Positions 1-9,101 of a stretch of 64,000 nt of DNA are shown here, in pieces. The number at the start of each line of letters is the position of its first letter. Position 1 is the first letter of the stretch. This DNA comes from Ekhidna lutea (GTDB lineage: Bacteria; Bacteroidota; Bacteroidia; Cytophagales; Cyclobacteriaceae): contig NZ_FZPD01000004.1 in assembly GCF_900188325.1 (NCBI RefSeq), forward strand, positions 123,501 to 187,500. Reading direction: 5' to 3'. A program made the translations under genes and the position numbers. The notes under the pieces are model-generated. The model made no database searches and was not told where the DNA came from. It saw nothing but the letters and a program-made list of their open reading frames with translations.

Positions 1-300
1 CGGAATTGGTTGATGATAGTAAAAATTCAACTCGTCTAATTTCTTAATCTTACCAATCCCTGCAGGTGGCATTTTACCACTCGGATCAAACATCCCTCTG
101 GATAAGGGCTCATCTACCTTCATGGATCTTGGGAGTGATAGTAATAAGTTGGAAAACCAGGTAGACCCTCCCCTCGGCTGTGCGAATACACAAATTGTAT
201 TGTCTCTACTGTAAGCATGCTCACTCTTAGTAGCCAATAGGCTTGATATGATAACTTTCTTACCAAAAAATAAAGGAGTATACCAAAGCTTTTCTACCAC
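1..300 (-). CDS. Sulfotransferase family protein, N-terminal part (cut by window edge)
   Basis: The minus strand is open from about 348 to the window edge. Translated from GTG at 300 it reads CVFAQPRGGSTWFSNLLL at about residues 37-54, followed by VDEPLSRGMF. The PRGGSTWF loop matches the 5'-phosphosulfate-binding P-loop of PAPS-dependent sulfotransferases, and DEPL fits the start of the next conserved block. Only about 100 residues are inside the window, so the 3'-phosphate-binding motif and the acceptor cannot be judged. The start is uncertain: TTG codons lie slightly upstream in the same frame. It is divergent from the glycosyltransferase at 400, so both may decorate a surface polysaccharide (inference). 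Confidence 0.7.
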   Translation of the reverse strand, partial: MVEKLWYTPLFFGKKVIISSLLATKSEHAYSRDNTICVFAQPRGGSTWFSNLLLSLPRSMKVDEPLSRGMFDPSGKMPPAGIGKIKKLDELNFYYHQPIP

Positions 301-399
301 TATAACTACCTGAAATGATGAATTGGAGTTCAATACTACTAATCTTGCCTATTGTTAACCATCTTTCCACTAAATTTTAGCTAAAGCTCTAAAAAAGTA

Positions 400-1245
400 A
401 TGAACCAGCTACCATTGGTTTCAGTCATTTGTTTGTGTCATAATCACGCCTCTTTCGTGGCTGAAGCAATCGCTTCGGTGTGGAAGCAAAGCTATCCGAA
501 TATTGAGTTGATTGTGGTGGATGATGGCAGTTCTGATGATAGCAAATCGATTATAGCTTCTACTATAAAAGAAAAAAAAGAAGTTCAATTCATTGATATT
601 GGAACCTCCCTGGGAAACTGCGCAGCTTTTAACCAAGGATTTGCAGCTTCAAAAGGTGAATATATTATCGACCTGGCCGCAGACGATATCTTACTCCCTG
701 AGCGGGTATTGGGAGGGGTCAATACTTTCATAAAGTCCGGAGCTGGAGTTACTTTTTGTGATGTGATGAATATCGATGAATCGGGCCATGAACTTGGGAC
801 ACATTATAAAAGAGATAGCAAAGGGAACCTACTAGAGAAAGTACCGGAAGGAGATATCTATCAAGAGCTCATCAGCCGTTATTTTATTTCACCACCCGGG
901 ATGATGATTGCTCGTTCAGTGCTGGAGGGAATTGGAGGATATGATGAAACTTTGAGCTATGAGGATTTTGATTTCTGGATTCGTTCATCGAGAAGCTGGA
1001 GCTATGCATTTACTGATGAAGTGTTGGTAAAAAAACGGATCGTAAAAGAATCCTTATCAAGTCAGCAATTCAAATTTCGGTCCATTCACCAAGCTTCTAC
1101 ACTTAAGGTGTGCCAAAAAATAAAAGAGCTGAACATTACCAGGCAGGAAAATTCAGCTCTAAGCAAAAGATGCCTTTATGAAATAAAGCAATGCATTAAG
1201 CAGGGGAATATTTCCTTAATCCCTGAATTCATAAAGCTGCTTTAG
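400..1245 (+). CDS. Glycosyltransferase family 2
   Basis: A 281-aa GT-A-fold enzyme that should transfer a sugar from a nucleotide-sugar to a glycan acceptor. The N terminus has the family opening PLVSVICLCHN, then IELIVVDDGSSDDS at about 36-49 (first nucleotide-binding acidic residues) and DLAADD at about 92-97 as the DxD-like metal site. YEDFDFWIR near 186 is the usual ED-type catalytic region. There is no TM segment, so it is cytosolic or peripheral. It is divergent from the sulfotransferase and its stop is 2 nt from the convergent permease stop. Donor and acceptor cannot be read. Confidence 0.88.
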   Translation: MNQLPLVSVICLCHNHASFVAEAIASVWKQSYPNIELIVVDDGSSDDSKSIIASTIKEKKEVQFIDIGTSLGNCAAFNQGFAASKGEYIIDLAADDILLPERVLGGVNTFIKSGAGVTFCDVMNIDESGHELGTHYKRDSKGNLLEKVPEGDIYQELISRYFISPPGMMIARSVLEGIGGYDETLSYEDFDFWIRSSRSWSYAFTDEVLVKKRIVKESLSSQQFKFRSIHQASTLKVCQKIKELNITRQENSALSKRCLYEIKQCIKQGNISLIPEFIKLL

Positions 1246-1246
1246 C

Positions 1247-3877
1247 CTACTCATATTTCAGCGTATTTGCCGGGTTTAATGAAGCCACTTTTAATACTCT
1301 AGCGCTAACTGTGATCAGTGAACAAATGATTACGACAACCATTGCAACTATAATTACCTCCCAGGGAAAATTTATGCGATACGCATAATTATCTAACCAG
1401 CTATTCATACCAAAGAACACAATTGGAACACCGATCAATGCAGCAACTCCAATCAGAATTATAAACTCCCGATAGAACAACCCTACAATGTGAGGTTCAG
1501 ATGCTCCAAGTACTTTTCTCACTCCAACTTCCTTTGTTCGCTGCGAAGCTATGAACGAAATCAAACCAAACAATCCGAGTATTGCTACCAGCAATGCAAA
1601 ACCTGAAAACACGCTAAAAACAGCTCCGAACCGTCGATCTTCCTTATACAAGCGATCAAAGCGATCGTCAATAAATGAGTATTCTAATGTTGCGGTTGGG
1701 AACATTTCGCTCCATATCTCATCAATCTTCTTTAAACCTATCGCAACATTCTTCGGAGACAGTTTAACCAGGGAATTAATTTGAACTTTATCATAGAAAT
1801 AACATGTTGGCTCTGTTGACTTTTTCAAGCTTGTTCTGTTTGCATCCTTTATGACACCTATAATATTGTACTTATCATTTTCAGGATCGCGACCAAACTG
1901 GATTTTTTCGTTCAATACATTTTGATCTGCAAGATTAAATCGGTCTAGAAATGCCTGATTTACAATTACCGCTGTTGTGTCATCTAGCAAGTTGTCTTTG
2001 ATGAAGTTCCTTCCATCAATAAATGAAATATCGAGCAACTCAAAATATTGATTGTCAACAACTTGAATATAGGTTGTCGCCTCTAAGCGATCTGTCAATC
2101 CTACAATCTTCACCCCACCGCTGGTAGACCAAATCTCATCGCTTTCTCCGCCGGGAATTATGCTTGATGTAGCAACACTTGTAATACTAGACTCTTTCAG
2201 TAATCGATCTTTAAATACCCCCATCATTTCTTCATACTTATCATCATCTCCGGGCATGGTTTCAGGATTACCAAAGGCAACCACCTGCTCTGTGTTCATT
2301 CCCTTGTCCATACTTTTCATATATCTAACCTGACGAATGACGATTAAGGTACATGCAATCAACACAATAGATGTAGCAAACTGTAAAACTACCAGGCCTT
2401 TCCGCAGGCCCACTCCACTTTTGGAGTTTCTGAACTTGCCTTTTAAAACAGAAATGATTTTAAAATTTGACAGAAAAGTGGCTGGATAAAATCCCGAGAT
2501 TATTGTTCCCACGACTGTAAATAATCCTAACAATTTTAAGAAAGTGAGATCCTTCCATAAATCTCCCAAAATTGGAGTATCAACTAGGGAATTAAATGCT
2601 GGAGCTGCGATCTGTGCTATAATCAAAGCAACCAATGCTCCTATCACATTAATCAGAAAAGCCTCTACCAAAAACTGCATTCTCAACTGCTTTTTACCAG
2701 CTCCTATTACCTTCCTTAAACCTACCTCTTTTGCCCTGTCTATCGCTTTTGCAGTAGAAAGATTTACATAGTTTACCCACGCAATTACAAGAATGAAAAT
2801 GGAGATGATTTCCAAAAAATTGATTGCATCCTTACTTCCTGATTCCTCAATTTCAAATGTCATACTTGAATTAAGGTGTATATCTTGAATCGGCTGGAGG
2901 TTGAAAAACAATGAACTTCCCTCGTTTAAATATTTATTTTTTATTGGAATCAGTTTTTCCTCCAGCATAGCAATATCGGTCCCATCATCAATCCTCAGAT
3001 ACGTGTAGTAATTAAATGCATTCCATCCTTCACGCTCCAAAACATCTTTTATTGAGGAAATTGAGATAAGCATGTCGAATTTAAAATGTGTATTAAGCGG
3101 GATATCTCGGACTACACCAGTCACTTTAAAATCTTCATCAAAACTTGAATAAAGATGAAGGGTTTTTCCAACCGCATCCTCTTCTCCAAAATAAAAGCGT
3201 GCCTTAGATTCTGTCAATACGATAGAATTAGGTTCCTCAAGCATGGTTTTCGGATCGCCAGAGATGACCGTATGCCCAAAAAAGTTGATAAAATGTTCAT
3301 CAGCCATTTTAACAGACTCTTCGTTAATAAGTGACTCACCCTTCCTGATGGTTTGACTACCAATATTATAGGTTAGTGTGTGTGCATTAACCTCAGGAAT
3401 CTCCTCGGTAATAATTTTTCCTGAAGGGTTAAAAGACATGGCGTCACGCGTACCAAGTTGTCCATCTACAACCTGATCAGTCGTGAGACGATAGATACTC
3501 TCAGGGTCTTTATGAAATGAATCATAGCTGCGTTCAAATCGAATGTATTGATTGATCAATAAGAATGCAGCCAAGCCAACTGCTACACCTATCACATTGA
3601 TAGCCGTGTAGCCTTTGTGTTTCATCAGGTTTCTAAAACTGATTTTAAAATAATTTCTAAACATGCCTGTGTCCTTTATCATTGAGTTTTTGAATATTGG
3701 TCTTAGTAATGAAATTCTGAAAAGAAGGAAAACATCCAAGGCATACCTTACCTGGGTTAAATTTCTTTTTTGGTCCACCCTATCCTTGTAAATTTCTTCT
3801 AAATCCCCCTTGATATCAGGATAGAAATCCGGATGGCAAAACCATCGGAACAGCTTATCTGCAGTCCTTTTTATCAT
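1247..3877 (-). CDS. ABC transporter permease, MacB/FtsX type with N-terminal prefix domain
   Basis: 876 aa. Residues 1-75 form a soluble prefix containing FRWFCHPDFYPDIKGDLEE, typical of Bacteroidota permeases paired with PadR regulators. Then TM1 near 95-110, a large periplasmic MacB_PCD domain, three TMs with the FtsX signature (AKEVGLRKVIGAGK near 380), a second periplasmic domain and a final FtsX block with RTKEVGVRKVLGAS near 780. It is therefore a duplicated MacB-like permease, probably exporting a substrate or coupling ATP hydrolysis to periplasmic work. No ATPase gene is adjacent, so the partner must lie elsewhere. Its start overlaps the PadR stop by 4 nt (ATGA), implying translational coupling. 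Confidence 0.9.
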   Translation of the reverse strand: MIKRTADKLFRWFCHPDFYPDIKGDLEEIYKDRVDQKRNLTQVRYALDVFLLFRISLLRPIFKNSMIKDTGMFRNYFKISFRNLMKHKGYTAINVIGVAVGLAAFLLINQYIRFERSYDSFHKDPESIYRLTTDQVVDGQLGTRDAMSFNPSGKIITEEIPEVNAHTLTYNIGSQTIRKGESLINEESVKMADEHFINFFGHTVISGDPKTMLEEPNSIVLTESKARFYFGEEDAVGKTLHLYSSFDEDFKVTGVVRDIPLNTHFKFDMLISISSIKDVLEREGWNAFNYYTYLRIDDGTDIAMLEEKLIPIKNKYLNEGSSLFFNLQPIQDIHLNSSMTFEIEESGSKDAINFLEIISIFILVIAWVNYVNLSTAKAIDRAKEVGLRKVIGAGKKQLRMQFLVEAFLINVIGALVALIIAQIAAPAFNSLVDTPILGDLWKDLTFLKLLGLFTVVGTIISGFYPATFLSNFKIISVLKGKFRNSKSGVGLRKGLVVLQFATSIVLIACTLIVIRQVRYMKSMDKGMNTEQVVAFGNPETMPGDDDKYEEMMGVFKDRLLKESSITSVATSSIIPGGESDEIWSTSGGVKIVGLTDRLEATTYIQVVDNQYFELLDISFIDGRNFIKDNLLDDTTAVIVNQAFLDRFNLADQNVLNEKIQFGRDPENDKYNIIGVIKDANRTSLKKSTEPTCYFYDKVQINSLVKLSPKNVAIGLKKIDEIWSEMFPTATLEYSFIDDRFDRLYKEDRRFGAVFSVFSGFALLVAILGLFGLISFIASQRTKEVGVRKVLGASEPHIVGLFYREFIILIGVAALIGVPIVFFGMNSWLDNYAYRINFPWEVIIVAMVVVIICSLITVSARVLKVASLNPANTLKYE

Positions 3878-4212
3878 ACTGCTTTTAGCTCTAATGCTAC
3901 TTCAGGAATAGCGTTCCATAATTGTGTACGTACGTCCTGAGAATATTTAAGGGCTTCTGTACCGTAGGCCGTTATGGTAAAATACCGTTTTGGCTTCCCT
4001 CCTCGTTTTTCATTTGCTTCACCTTGCCTGCTATCGAGGTATCCTTTTTTTTCCATGCGTCTTAGGGCAGACTGGAGTGCTCCCACACTCACTTTTCTCT
4101 TCAATCTCGATTCAATCTCCTCTTTGATTGCTACGCCGTATGCTTCGTTGTATAATACGCCAACAGTTAGCAATACAATTTCTTCAAATTCGCCTAATTG
4201 ATACTTTTTCAT
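3874..4212 (-). CDS. PadR-family transcriptional regulator
   Basis: 112-aa winged-helix protein. KYQLGEFEEIVLLTVGVL, then VSVGALQSALRRMEKKGYL (recognition helix) and the wing GKPKRYFTITAYGTEAL are diagnostic of PadR. I chose ATG 4212 over TTG 4218 because AGGA lies 8 nt upstream of the ATG. It is the first gene of an operon with the permease (ATGA overlap), the usual Bacteroidota arrangement in which the PadR protein represses its own transporter. Two exact 20-bp repeats upstream are candidate operators, one of them covering the ribosome-binding site. Confidence 0.9.
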   Translation of the reverse strand: MKKYQLGEFEEIVLLTVGVLYNEAYGVAIKEEIESRLKRKVSVGALQSALRRMEKKGYLDSRQGEANEKRGGKPKRYFTITAYGTEALKYSQDVRTQLWNAIPEVALELKAV

Positions 4213-4216
4213 AATC

Positions 4217-4236
4217 AATTTCCTAAATGTAGTATT
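4217..4236 (-). promoter_or_regulatory. Candidate PadR operator, proximal copy
   Basis: On the minus strand this reads AATACTACATTTAGGAAATT, identical to the copy at 4264-4283. It contains the AGGA Shine-Dalgarno-like tract of padR, so binding here could block initiation or early elongation. It lies just downstream of a possible -7 element (TATGTTTA, 4243-4250). Operator function is inferred from position and exact duplication. Confidence 0.5.
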
Positions 4237-4263
4237 CGCGTGTAAACATAAAAAGGTTACATG

Positions 4264-4283
4264 AATTTCCTAAATGTAGTATT
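4264..4283 (-). promoter_or_regulatory. Candidate PadR operator, distal copy
   Basis: Exact second copy of the 20-mer at 4217-4236, 47 bp away start to start. It sits where the -33 region would be relative to TATGTTTA at 4243-4250 (minus), so the two copies bracket the likely promoter core. It lies in the 100-bp gap between padR and the 3' end of the BtuF-like gene. Confidence 0.5.
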
Positions 4284-4312
4284 GATTAAATTTAATTGAG
4301 TAATAAATTAAA

Positions 4313-5065
4313 TCAGCAATTTGCCCATTTTATCAGCCTACTCCCATACCAGCTATATAGTTCACCATCTACTAACGTGCACTCAGTGTTTGGCCAAACG
4401 GCCCTTGCTTCAACTAAATGTTCTTCTTTGAATGGAAAAGGTTCCGAACTAAATAGAATTTTATCAGGGTTTAGATTGGCAATTTGCTGAGTAGTTAGTT
4501 CCGGGTATCGTTCCTCAGAGATGATGTTTTCATAACCAAGATGAGTAAGAAAATGATCAATAAAAGTGTTTTTCCCGGCTGCCATCCAGGGTTCTTTCCA
4601 GATCAGATAAATTACCTTTCCTGATTTGGAATTTTTAACCTTTTCTGCAGCTGTATGACAAGTTTGAATGATTTTTTCCGCCTGATCATTCAAACTGCAA
4701 ATGCCGCCTAGTTCAGACATCATTTTGAAGGAATCATTAAGAGTGAAGATGTCACTCATCCAAACTGAGAACTCCTTCTCCAGTTTTTCAATACCATACT
4801 TATAGTTTTCTTCCTTATTCCCTATAATCAGATCCGGTTGTAGCTCCCTGATTTTATCGAAACGAAAATTTTTCGTACCTCCAATTATCGGGATGTCTTT
4901 GACTTGGTCGTTTGGGTGAATGCAGAATTTAGTACGTCCAACAACTGGAGCGCCAATATCTAATAAAAATTCCGTTTGAGAAGGGACTAAAGACACAATC
5001 CGATGAGGTGGAGAGGCTATTTGCACCTCTCTGCCCATCTGATCGGTATATTTCTTTGAAGTCAT
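4313..5065 (-). CDS. Helical-backbone metal receptor / BtuF-like substrate-binding protein
   Basis: 250 aa of TroA/BtuF fold. DQMGREVQIASPPHRIVSL at 8-26 and VPSQTEFLLDIGA at 27-39 are the family opening; LQPDLIIGNKEENYK is the second-strand motif. Members bind cobalamin or Fe-chelates for ABC import. No signal peptide is visible, so the protein appears cytosolic, as in many Bacteroidota solo homologues, and no permease or ATPase is adjacent. It is the last gene of a four-gene minus-strand run, 3 nt after the lipoprotein gene. The ligand is unknown. Confidence 0.82.
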   Translation of the reverse strand: MTSKKYTDQMGREVQIASPPHRIVSLVPSQTEFLLDIGAPVVGRTKFCIHPNDQVKDIPIIGGTKNFRFDKIRELQPDLIIGNKEENYKYGIEKLEKEFSVWMSDIFTLNDSFKMMSELGGICSLNDQAEKIIQTCHTAAEKVKNSKSGKVIYLIWKEPWMAAGKNTFIDHFLTHLGYENIISEERYPELTTQQIANLNPDKILFSSEPFPFKEEHLVEARAVWPNTECTLVDGELYSWYGSRLIKWANC

Positions 5066-5068
5066 CTA

Positions 5069-5521
5069 CTAATGGCCATGTCCTGCATGTGAGCCACTCT
5101 CAAGTCGCTCGAACATTTCATTCATCAACTCTTGGTTCTCAGCCAGGCTACCTTTTATATCTGGTGTCTTCCGATTTATCAGGAAATAAGTCTTTAATGA
5201 ATCAACCTTATTATCGCCAATGAATGTGGCTTGGAAAAGCTCTTCACTTGATTTATTTACTTGAAGTTTAAAGTTATGTTCATCAACAACCCTACTCTCA
5301 ATTAAAGAGAAATCAAGGGTTTTTCCGTCTCGTTTTAAATCATAAAGAAGGAACTGATCAATTCCGCTTAGGTAACTCATGGCTTTATCTTCTCCTAGCC
5401 ACAGCTCCATGTAATCGCCGCTTTCAGCATAGGTGTACCATTTACCGGTGATCTCAGGGCTTTCCTTTGCGGCACACCCAATGACAAGCAAGACAAGAAA
5501 TGTTTGATAAAGTTTATTCAT
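5069..5521 (-). CDS. Putative small lipoprotein, function unknown
   Basis: 150 aa. Residues 1-16 (MNKLYQTFLVLLVIGC) form a lipoprotein signal with a lipobox ending at Cys16; the mature part starts AAKESPEITGKWYTY, resembling small lipocalin-like proteins of the form GxW. The C terminus is His/Gly rich (GSHAGHGH), possibly metal binding. Its ATG overlaps the last base of the M42 peptidase stop (TAATG), so the two are translationally coupled. No family is recognised with certainty. Confidence 0.7.
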   Translation of the reverse strand: MNKLYQTFLVLLVIGCAAKESPEITGKWYTYAESGDYMELWLGEDKAMSYLSGIDQFLLYDLKRDGKTLDFSLIESRVVDEHNFKLQVNKSSEELFQATFIGDNKVDSLKTYFLINRKTPDIKGSLAENQELMNEMFERLESGSHAGHGH

Positions 5522-6588
5522 TACTTAAAATAGGTAAAATCCTGACCGTCCTTAATCTGGGCTACTGTTTCATAAATCAACTTGATCACATTCTCTACAT
5601 CCTCCTTATGTACAGTCTCAACGGTAGTGTGCATATACTTCAATGGTAATGAAATCAATGCTGAAGCTACACCAATATCAGAATATGCAAATGCGTCGGT
5701 ATCAGTACCAGTAGTTCTGGAAGCAGCCATTCGCTGATATGGAATCTTGTTTTTCTCAGCTACTTCCAGGATCATATCACGCAGATTATTCTGAACTGCC
5801 GGCCCGTAGGTCACAGCCGGACCTTTTCCTGCCGTCATGTCTCCACTCGTGATCTTGTCATACATTGGAGATTGCGTATCATGGGTTACATCTGTAACAA
5901 TTGCCACATTCGGTTTGATTCTACGAGAGATCATTTCTGCACCTCTCAGGCCGATTTCTTCCTGAACAGAGTTTACCACATACAAACCAAATGGAAGCTT
6001 TACTTTCTTTTCAGATAGTCTTCTTACCACTTCAGCAATCATGAATCCACCCATTCGGTTATCAAGAGCCCTTCCCACCAAATACTTCTTATTCATTTCG
6101 AAAAGCTCATCCTGGAAGGTTGCAACTGTTCCTACATGAATACCCATTTTTTCAACCTCCTCTTTACTTTCTGCCCCTACATCTATACAGATGTTCTTTA
6201 GAGTTGGATTATCCTCTTTGTCTTTTCTTACATGGATAGCAGGCCACCCAAAAACACCTTTAACTACACCCGCTTTCGTATGCAAATTTACTCGCATGGA
6301 AGGAGCGATCTGATGGTCAGAACCTCCATTTCTCACAACATAGATGTATCCTTTATCTGTGATATAGTTCACAAACCAGCTGATCTCATCAGCATGTGCT
6401 TCAATCACTACTTTGTATTTAGCTTCTGGATTTACAACACCAAATACGCTTCCATATGTATCTACTTCATAATCATCCACGTAAGGCTTGATGTAATCCA
6501 ACCATATTTTTTGTCCTTCCTGCTCAAAGCCGGTTGGCGCTGCGTTATTAAGGTATTTGTATAGAAAATCTGTACTCTTCTTATCCAT
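5521..6588 (-). CDS. M42 family metallopeptidase (glutamyl aminopeptidase / FrvX-like)
   Basis: 355-aa cytosolic dinuclear zinc aminopeptidase. Visible metal and catalytic motifs in order: VIEAHADEISWFV near 61-73, VGRALDNRMGG near 171 (bridging Asp), SVQEEIGLRGA near 211 (catalytic and metal Glu), VTDVTHDTQS near 231 and a C-terminal MHTTVE with the last metal His. Length is normal for the family, which forms dodecameric tetrahedral particles trimming peptides from the N terminus. It lies 3 nt after the SDR gene and overlaps the lipoprotein start. Confidence 0.93.
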   Translation of the reverse strand: MDKKSTDFLYKYLNNAAPTGFEQEGQKIWLDYIKPYVDDYEVDTYGSVFGVVNPEAKYKVVIEAHADEISWFVNYITDKGYIYVVRNGGSDHQIAPSMRVNLHTKAGVVKGVFGWPAIHVRKDKEDNPTLKNICIDVGAESKEEVEKMGIHVGTVATFQDELFEMNKKYLVGRALDNRMGGFMIAEVVRRLSEKKVKLPFGLYVVNSVQEEIGLRGAEMISRRIKPNVAIVTDVTHDTQSPMYDKITSGDMTAGKGPAVTYGPAVQNNLRDMILEVAEKNKIPYQRMAASRTTGTDTDAFAYSDIGVASALISLPLKYMHTTVETVHKEDVENVIKLIYETVAQIKDGQDFTYFK

Positions 6589-6591
6589 GTT

Positions 6592-7290
6592 TTATATTGA
6601 TTTTACTAATCCTCCATCGATGAGGAAATCTTGTCCTGTGATATATGCTGATTTATCGTCAGCTAAAAACGAAACGAGCTCCGCGACTTCATCAGGTGTT
6701 CCCTGACGCAACATCGGAATTTGATTGATTGTTTCTTCAGTTGCCGGATAACTGTCTATAAAGCCCGGCAACACATTATTCATTCGAATATTCGAACTGG
6801 CATAATTAGCGGTAAATAGCTTAGTAAAGCTGCTCAACGCCGTTCTAGCTACACTAGAAATCGGAAAATTTAAAGAAGGTTCCTTTGCTCCAAAAGTAGA
6901 GATATTGACGATCGATCCTCCTCCACTCATGTGAGGTGTTACCAATCTTGACATTCGAATGACATTCATCAATGCCAGATCAAATCCTTGCTTCCACTGC
7001 TCATCTGTCAGTTCCAGCAGCTCTCCTTTTGGCGGATGTCCGGTGTTATTTACCACCACATCAATCTGACCGTAGGTTTCGAGCGTAGCATCAACTAATC
7101 TGGATAAATCCTCCACATTATCGGTTGACCCCTGAACTGCGATTCCACCAAACTTGCTTGCCAGATCATGTATCTCGGATGAACGAGAAAGAATCGCTAA
7201 TTGGTAGCCCTCCTCTGCCAGTTTTTCAGCACAGGAGAGTCCCATGCCTTTGGATGCTGCTGTTATGATTGCAACTTTAGTTTCGCTCAT
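6592..7290 (-). CDS. SDR-family oxidoreductase with altered catalytic motif
   Basis: 232 aa from ATG 7290; an in-frame TTG at 7302 is possible but less likely. The Rossmann glycine motif (TAASKGMG), the NNTG motif and SIVNIS (Ser region) are present, as is the C-terminal IRMNNVLPGF. The usual YxxxK pair is replaced by S...R in the segment SSVARTALSSFTK, so normal proton-relay chemistry is questionable. Similar variants (SSVxRxALxSFTK) form a recognisable SDR subgroup, so this is probably a divergent clade rather than a damaged gene. First gene of the run SDR-M42-lipoprotein-BtuF-like. Confidence 0.85.
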   Translation of the reverse strand: MSETKVAIITAASKGMGLSCAEKLAEEGYQLAILSRSSEIHDLASKFGGIAVQGSTDNVEDLSRLVDATLETYGQIDVVVNNTGHPPKGELLELTDEQWKQGFDLALMNVIRMSRLVTPHMSGGGSIVNISTFGAKEPSLNFPISSVARTALSSFTKLFTANYASSNIRMNNVLPGFIDSYPATEETINQIPMLRQGTPDEVAELVSFLADDKSAYITGQDFLIDGGLVKSI

Positions 7291-7317
7291 GATAGAAATC
7301 AACCCTACTTTTTATTA

Positions 7318-7390
7318 AATGTCATCTCGAACGAAGTGAGAGATCTATACATCAAATGAGTAAATATTTCTCCTAGGTCGAAATGACATT
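7318..7390. repeat. Intergenic imperfect palindromic repeat element
   Basis: The left arm begins AATGTCATCTCGA and the right arm ends TCGAAATGACATT; the internal arms AGTGAGAGAT and ATTTCTC also pair, giving a long imperfect hairpin of about 73 nt. Elements of the form TGTCATTTCGA...GAGAAATCT are familiar as scattered intergenic repeats in Bacteroidota genomes (recalled from general knowledge). It fills the space between the carboxyltransferase stop and the SDR start. Only one copy is in this window. Confidence 0.6.
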
Positions 7391-7402
7391 CTTATATTAA
7401 TT

Positions 7403-8986
7403 CTACAATGGAATATTCCCGTGCTTCTTTCTTGGCAGCTTATCTACCTTGTTTTCCAGCATTTTAAATGCGTGAATCAATTTCGTTCGTGTATTGTGAG
7501 GCATAATAACCTCATCCACAAAGCCTCGCGCTGCAGCGATATACGGGTTGGCGAACTTCTCCGTGTATTCATTGATTTTTTCCTGAAGCTTCGCGTTAGG
7601 ATCATCCGCTTTTTTAATTTCTTTTCTGAAGATAATCTCAGAAGCACCTTGTGCGCCCATTACTGCAATCTCAGCAGTAGGCCATGCGTAGTTCATATCC
7701 GCTCCGATGTGCTTGGAGTTCATTACATCATATGCTCCCCCGTAAGCTTTTCTCGTAATAACTGAGATTCTTGGCACTGTTGCTTCGCTAAATGCATACA
7801 ATAACTTCGCTCCATTGGTAATGATCGCATTCCATTCCTGATCGGTTCCGGGAAGGAATCCCGGCACATCTACCAACACCAAAAGTGGCACATTGAAGCT
7901 GTCACAGAATCTCACAAACCGTCCACCTTTTGTGCTTGAGTGAATATCAAGCACTCCGGCCATACTCATTGGTTGGTTTGCCACAATACCTATGCTTCTA
8001 CCAGCCAGTCTTCCAAACCCACAAATAATATTTTCAGCAAAATCTTTATGAACCTCCAGGAAGCTTTCTTTATCAATGATGCCATTGATAACATCATGCA
8101 TGTCATATGGCTGGTTCGGATTATCCGGAAGAATGTTATCCAAAACATCACGGGTTTCATCCCCCACCTCGTATTCCAACATTGGAGGTTCTTCTTCGCA
8201 GTTGGAAGGTATATAGCTCATTAGTTGCTTGATCTGACGAATGCATTCTGCTTCATTGGCACATGCAAAATGGGTAACTCCACTTTTAGATGCATGTGTT
8301 TGCGCTCCACCTAACTCTTCGCTGGTTACATCTTCCTGGGTTACGGTTTTCACTACGTTTGGCCCGGTCACAAACATGTAACTACTCTGCTCCACCATGA
8401 AGATGAAGTCCGTAATGGCCGGTGAGTAAACCGCTCCACCTGCACATGGCCCGAGAATAGCCGAAATTTGAGGAATCACACCTGAAGCAAGCGTGTTGCG
8501 GTAAAATATATCCGCATAGCCACCAAGAGACACCACGCCCTCTTGAATTCGGGCTCCACCTGAGTCGTTCAAGCCTATCACAGGAGCACCATTCTTCATG
8601 GCCATGTCCATGATTTTCACAATTTTTTCTGCAAAAGTCTCTGAAAGTGATCCACCAAACACGGTGAAGTCCTGGCTGAACACATATGTCAACCTACCAT
8701 CAATAGTACCATACCCGGTCACAACTCCGTCTCCCAGAATCTTCTGCTTGTCCATCCCGAAATCGGTGGCACGGTGGGTCACAAACTTCCCGATTTCCTC
8801 AAACGAACCTTCGTCAAGAAGAAGGTCAATTCGCTCACGTGCGGTCAGCTTTCCTTTTTCGTGTTGTTTAGCTATTCGGTCTTCTCCACCACCTTTGAGT
8901 GCTTCTTCATTCATTGAGTCTAGTCGCTCAATTTTCTCAGCGGTGGTTTGGATGTTCGTCGCGGTTTTTGGTTTTTCTGTACTCAT
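7403..8986 (-). CDS. Acyl-CoA carboxylase, carboxyltransferase (beta) subunit
   Basis: 527 aa from ATG 8986; an upstream in-frame extension to 9049 lacks family similarity. It transfers carboxyl from carboxybiotin to propionyl- or acetyl-CoA, or runs the reverse reaction in methylmalonyl-CoA decarboxylase. Visible motifs: [20 protein letters not shown] near 46-65, [26 protein letters not shown] (oxyanion glycines) and the second crotonase half with [13 protein letters not shown] and [12 protein letters not shown]. Length matches PccB/MmdA. No biotin carboxylase or BCCP gene is adjacent. It is divergent from the Ppx gene. Confidence 0.93.
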   Translation of the reverse strand: MSTEKPKTATNIQTTAEKIERLDSMNEEALKGGGEDRIAKQHEKGKLTARERIDLLLDEGSFEEIGKFVTHRATDFGMDKQKILGDGVVTGYGTIDGRLTYVFSQDFTVFGGSLSETFAEKIVKIMDMAMKNGAPVIGLNDSGGARIQEGVVSLGGYADIFYRNTLASGVIPQISAILGPCAGGAVYSPAITDFIFMVEQSSYMFVTGPNVVKTVTQEDVTSEELGGAQTHASKSGVTHFACANEAECIRQIKQLMSYIPSNCEEEPPMLEYEVGDETRDVLDNILPDNPNQPYDMHDVINGIIDKESFLEVHKDFAENIICGFGRLAGRSIGIVANQPMSMAGVLDIHSSTKGGRFVRFCDSFNVPLLVLVDVPGFLPGTDQEWNAIITNGAKLLYAFSEATVPRISVITRKAYGGAYDVMNSKHIGADMNYAWPTAEIAVMGAQGASEIIFRKEIKKADDPNAKLQEKINEYTEKFANPYIAAARGFVDEVIMPHNTRTKLIHAFKMLENKVDKLPRKKHGNIPL

Positions 8987-9101
8987 ATTTCTTTGCAAAA
9001 CGCCAAAGATAAGGCGAGCACAGGACAATGAGAATTCAGCAATTATCAATCGAGTAAATCAAGAATCTCTCCATTCCATTTTGCTATATTGCGGCCTGTT
9101 T

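Noticed and set aside
8598..9101. Long N-terminal extension of the Ppx reading frame
   Set aside because: It overlaps the divergent carboxyltransferase gene antisense; homology starts at ATG 9102.
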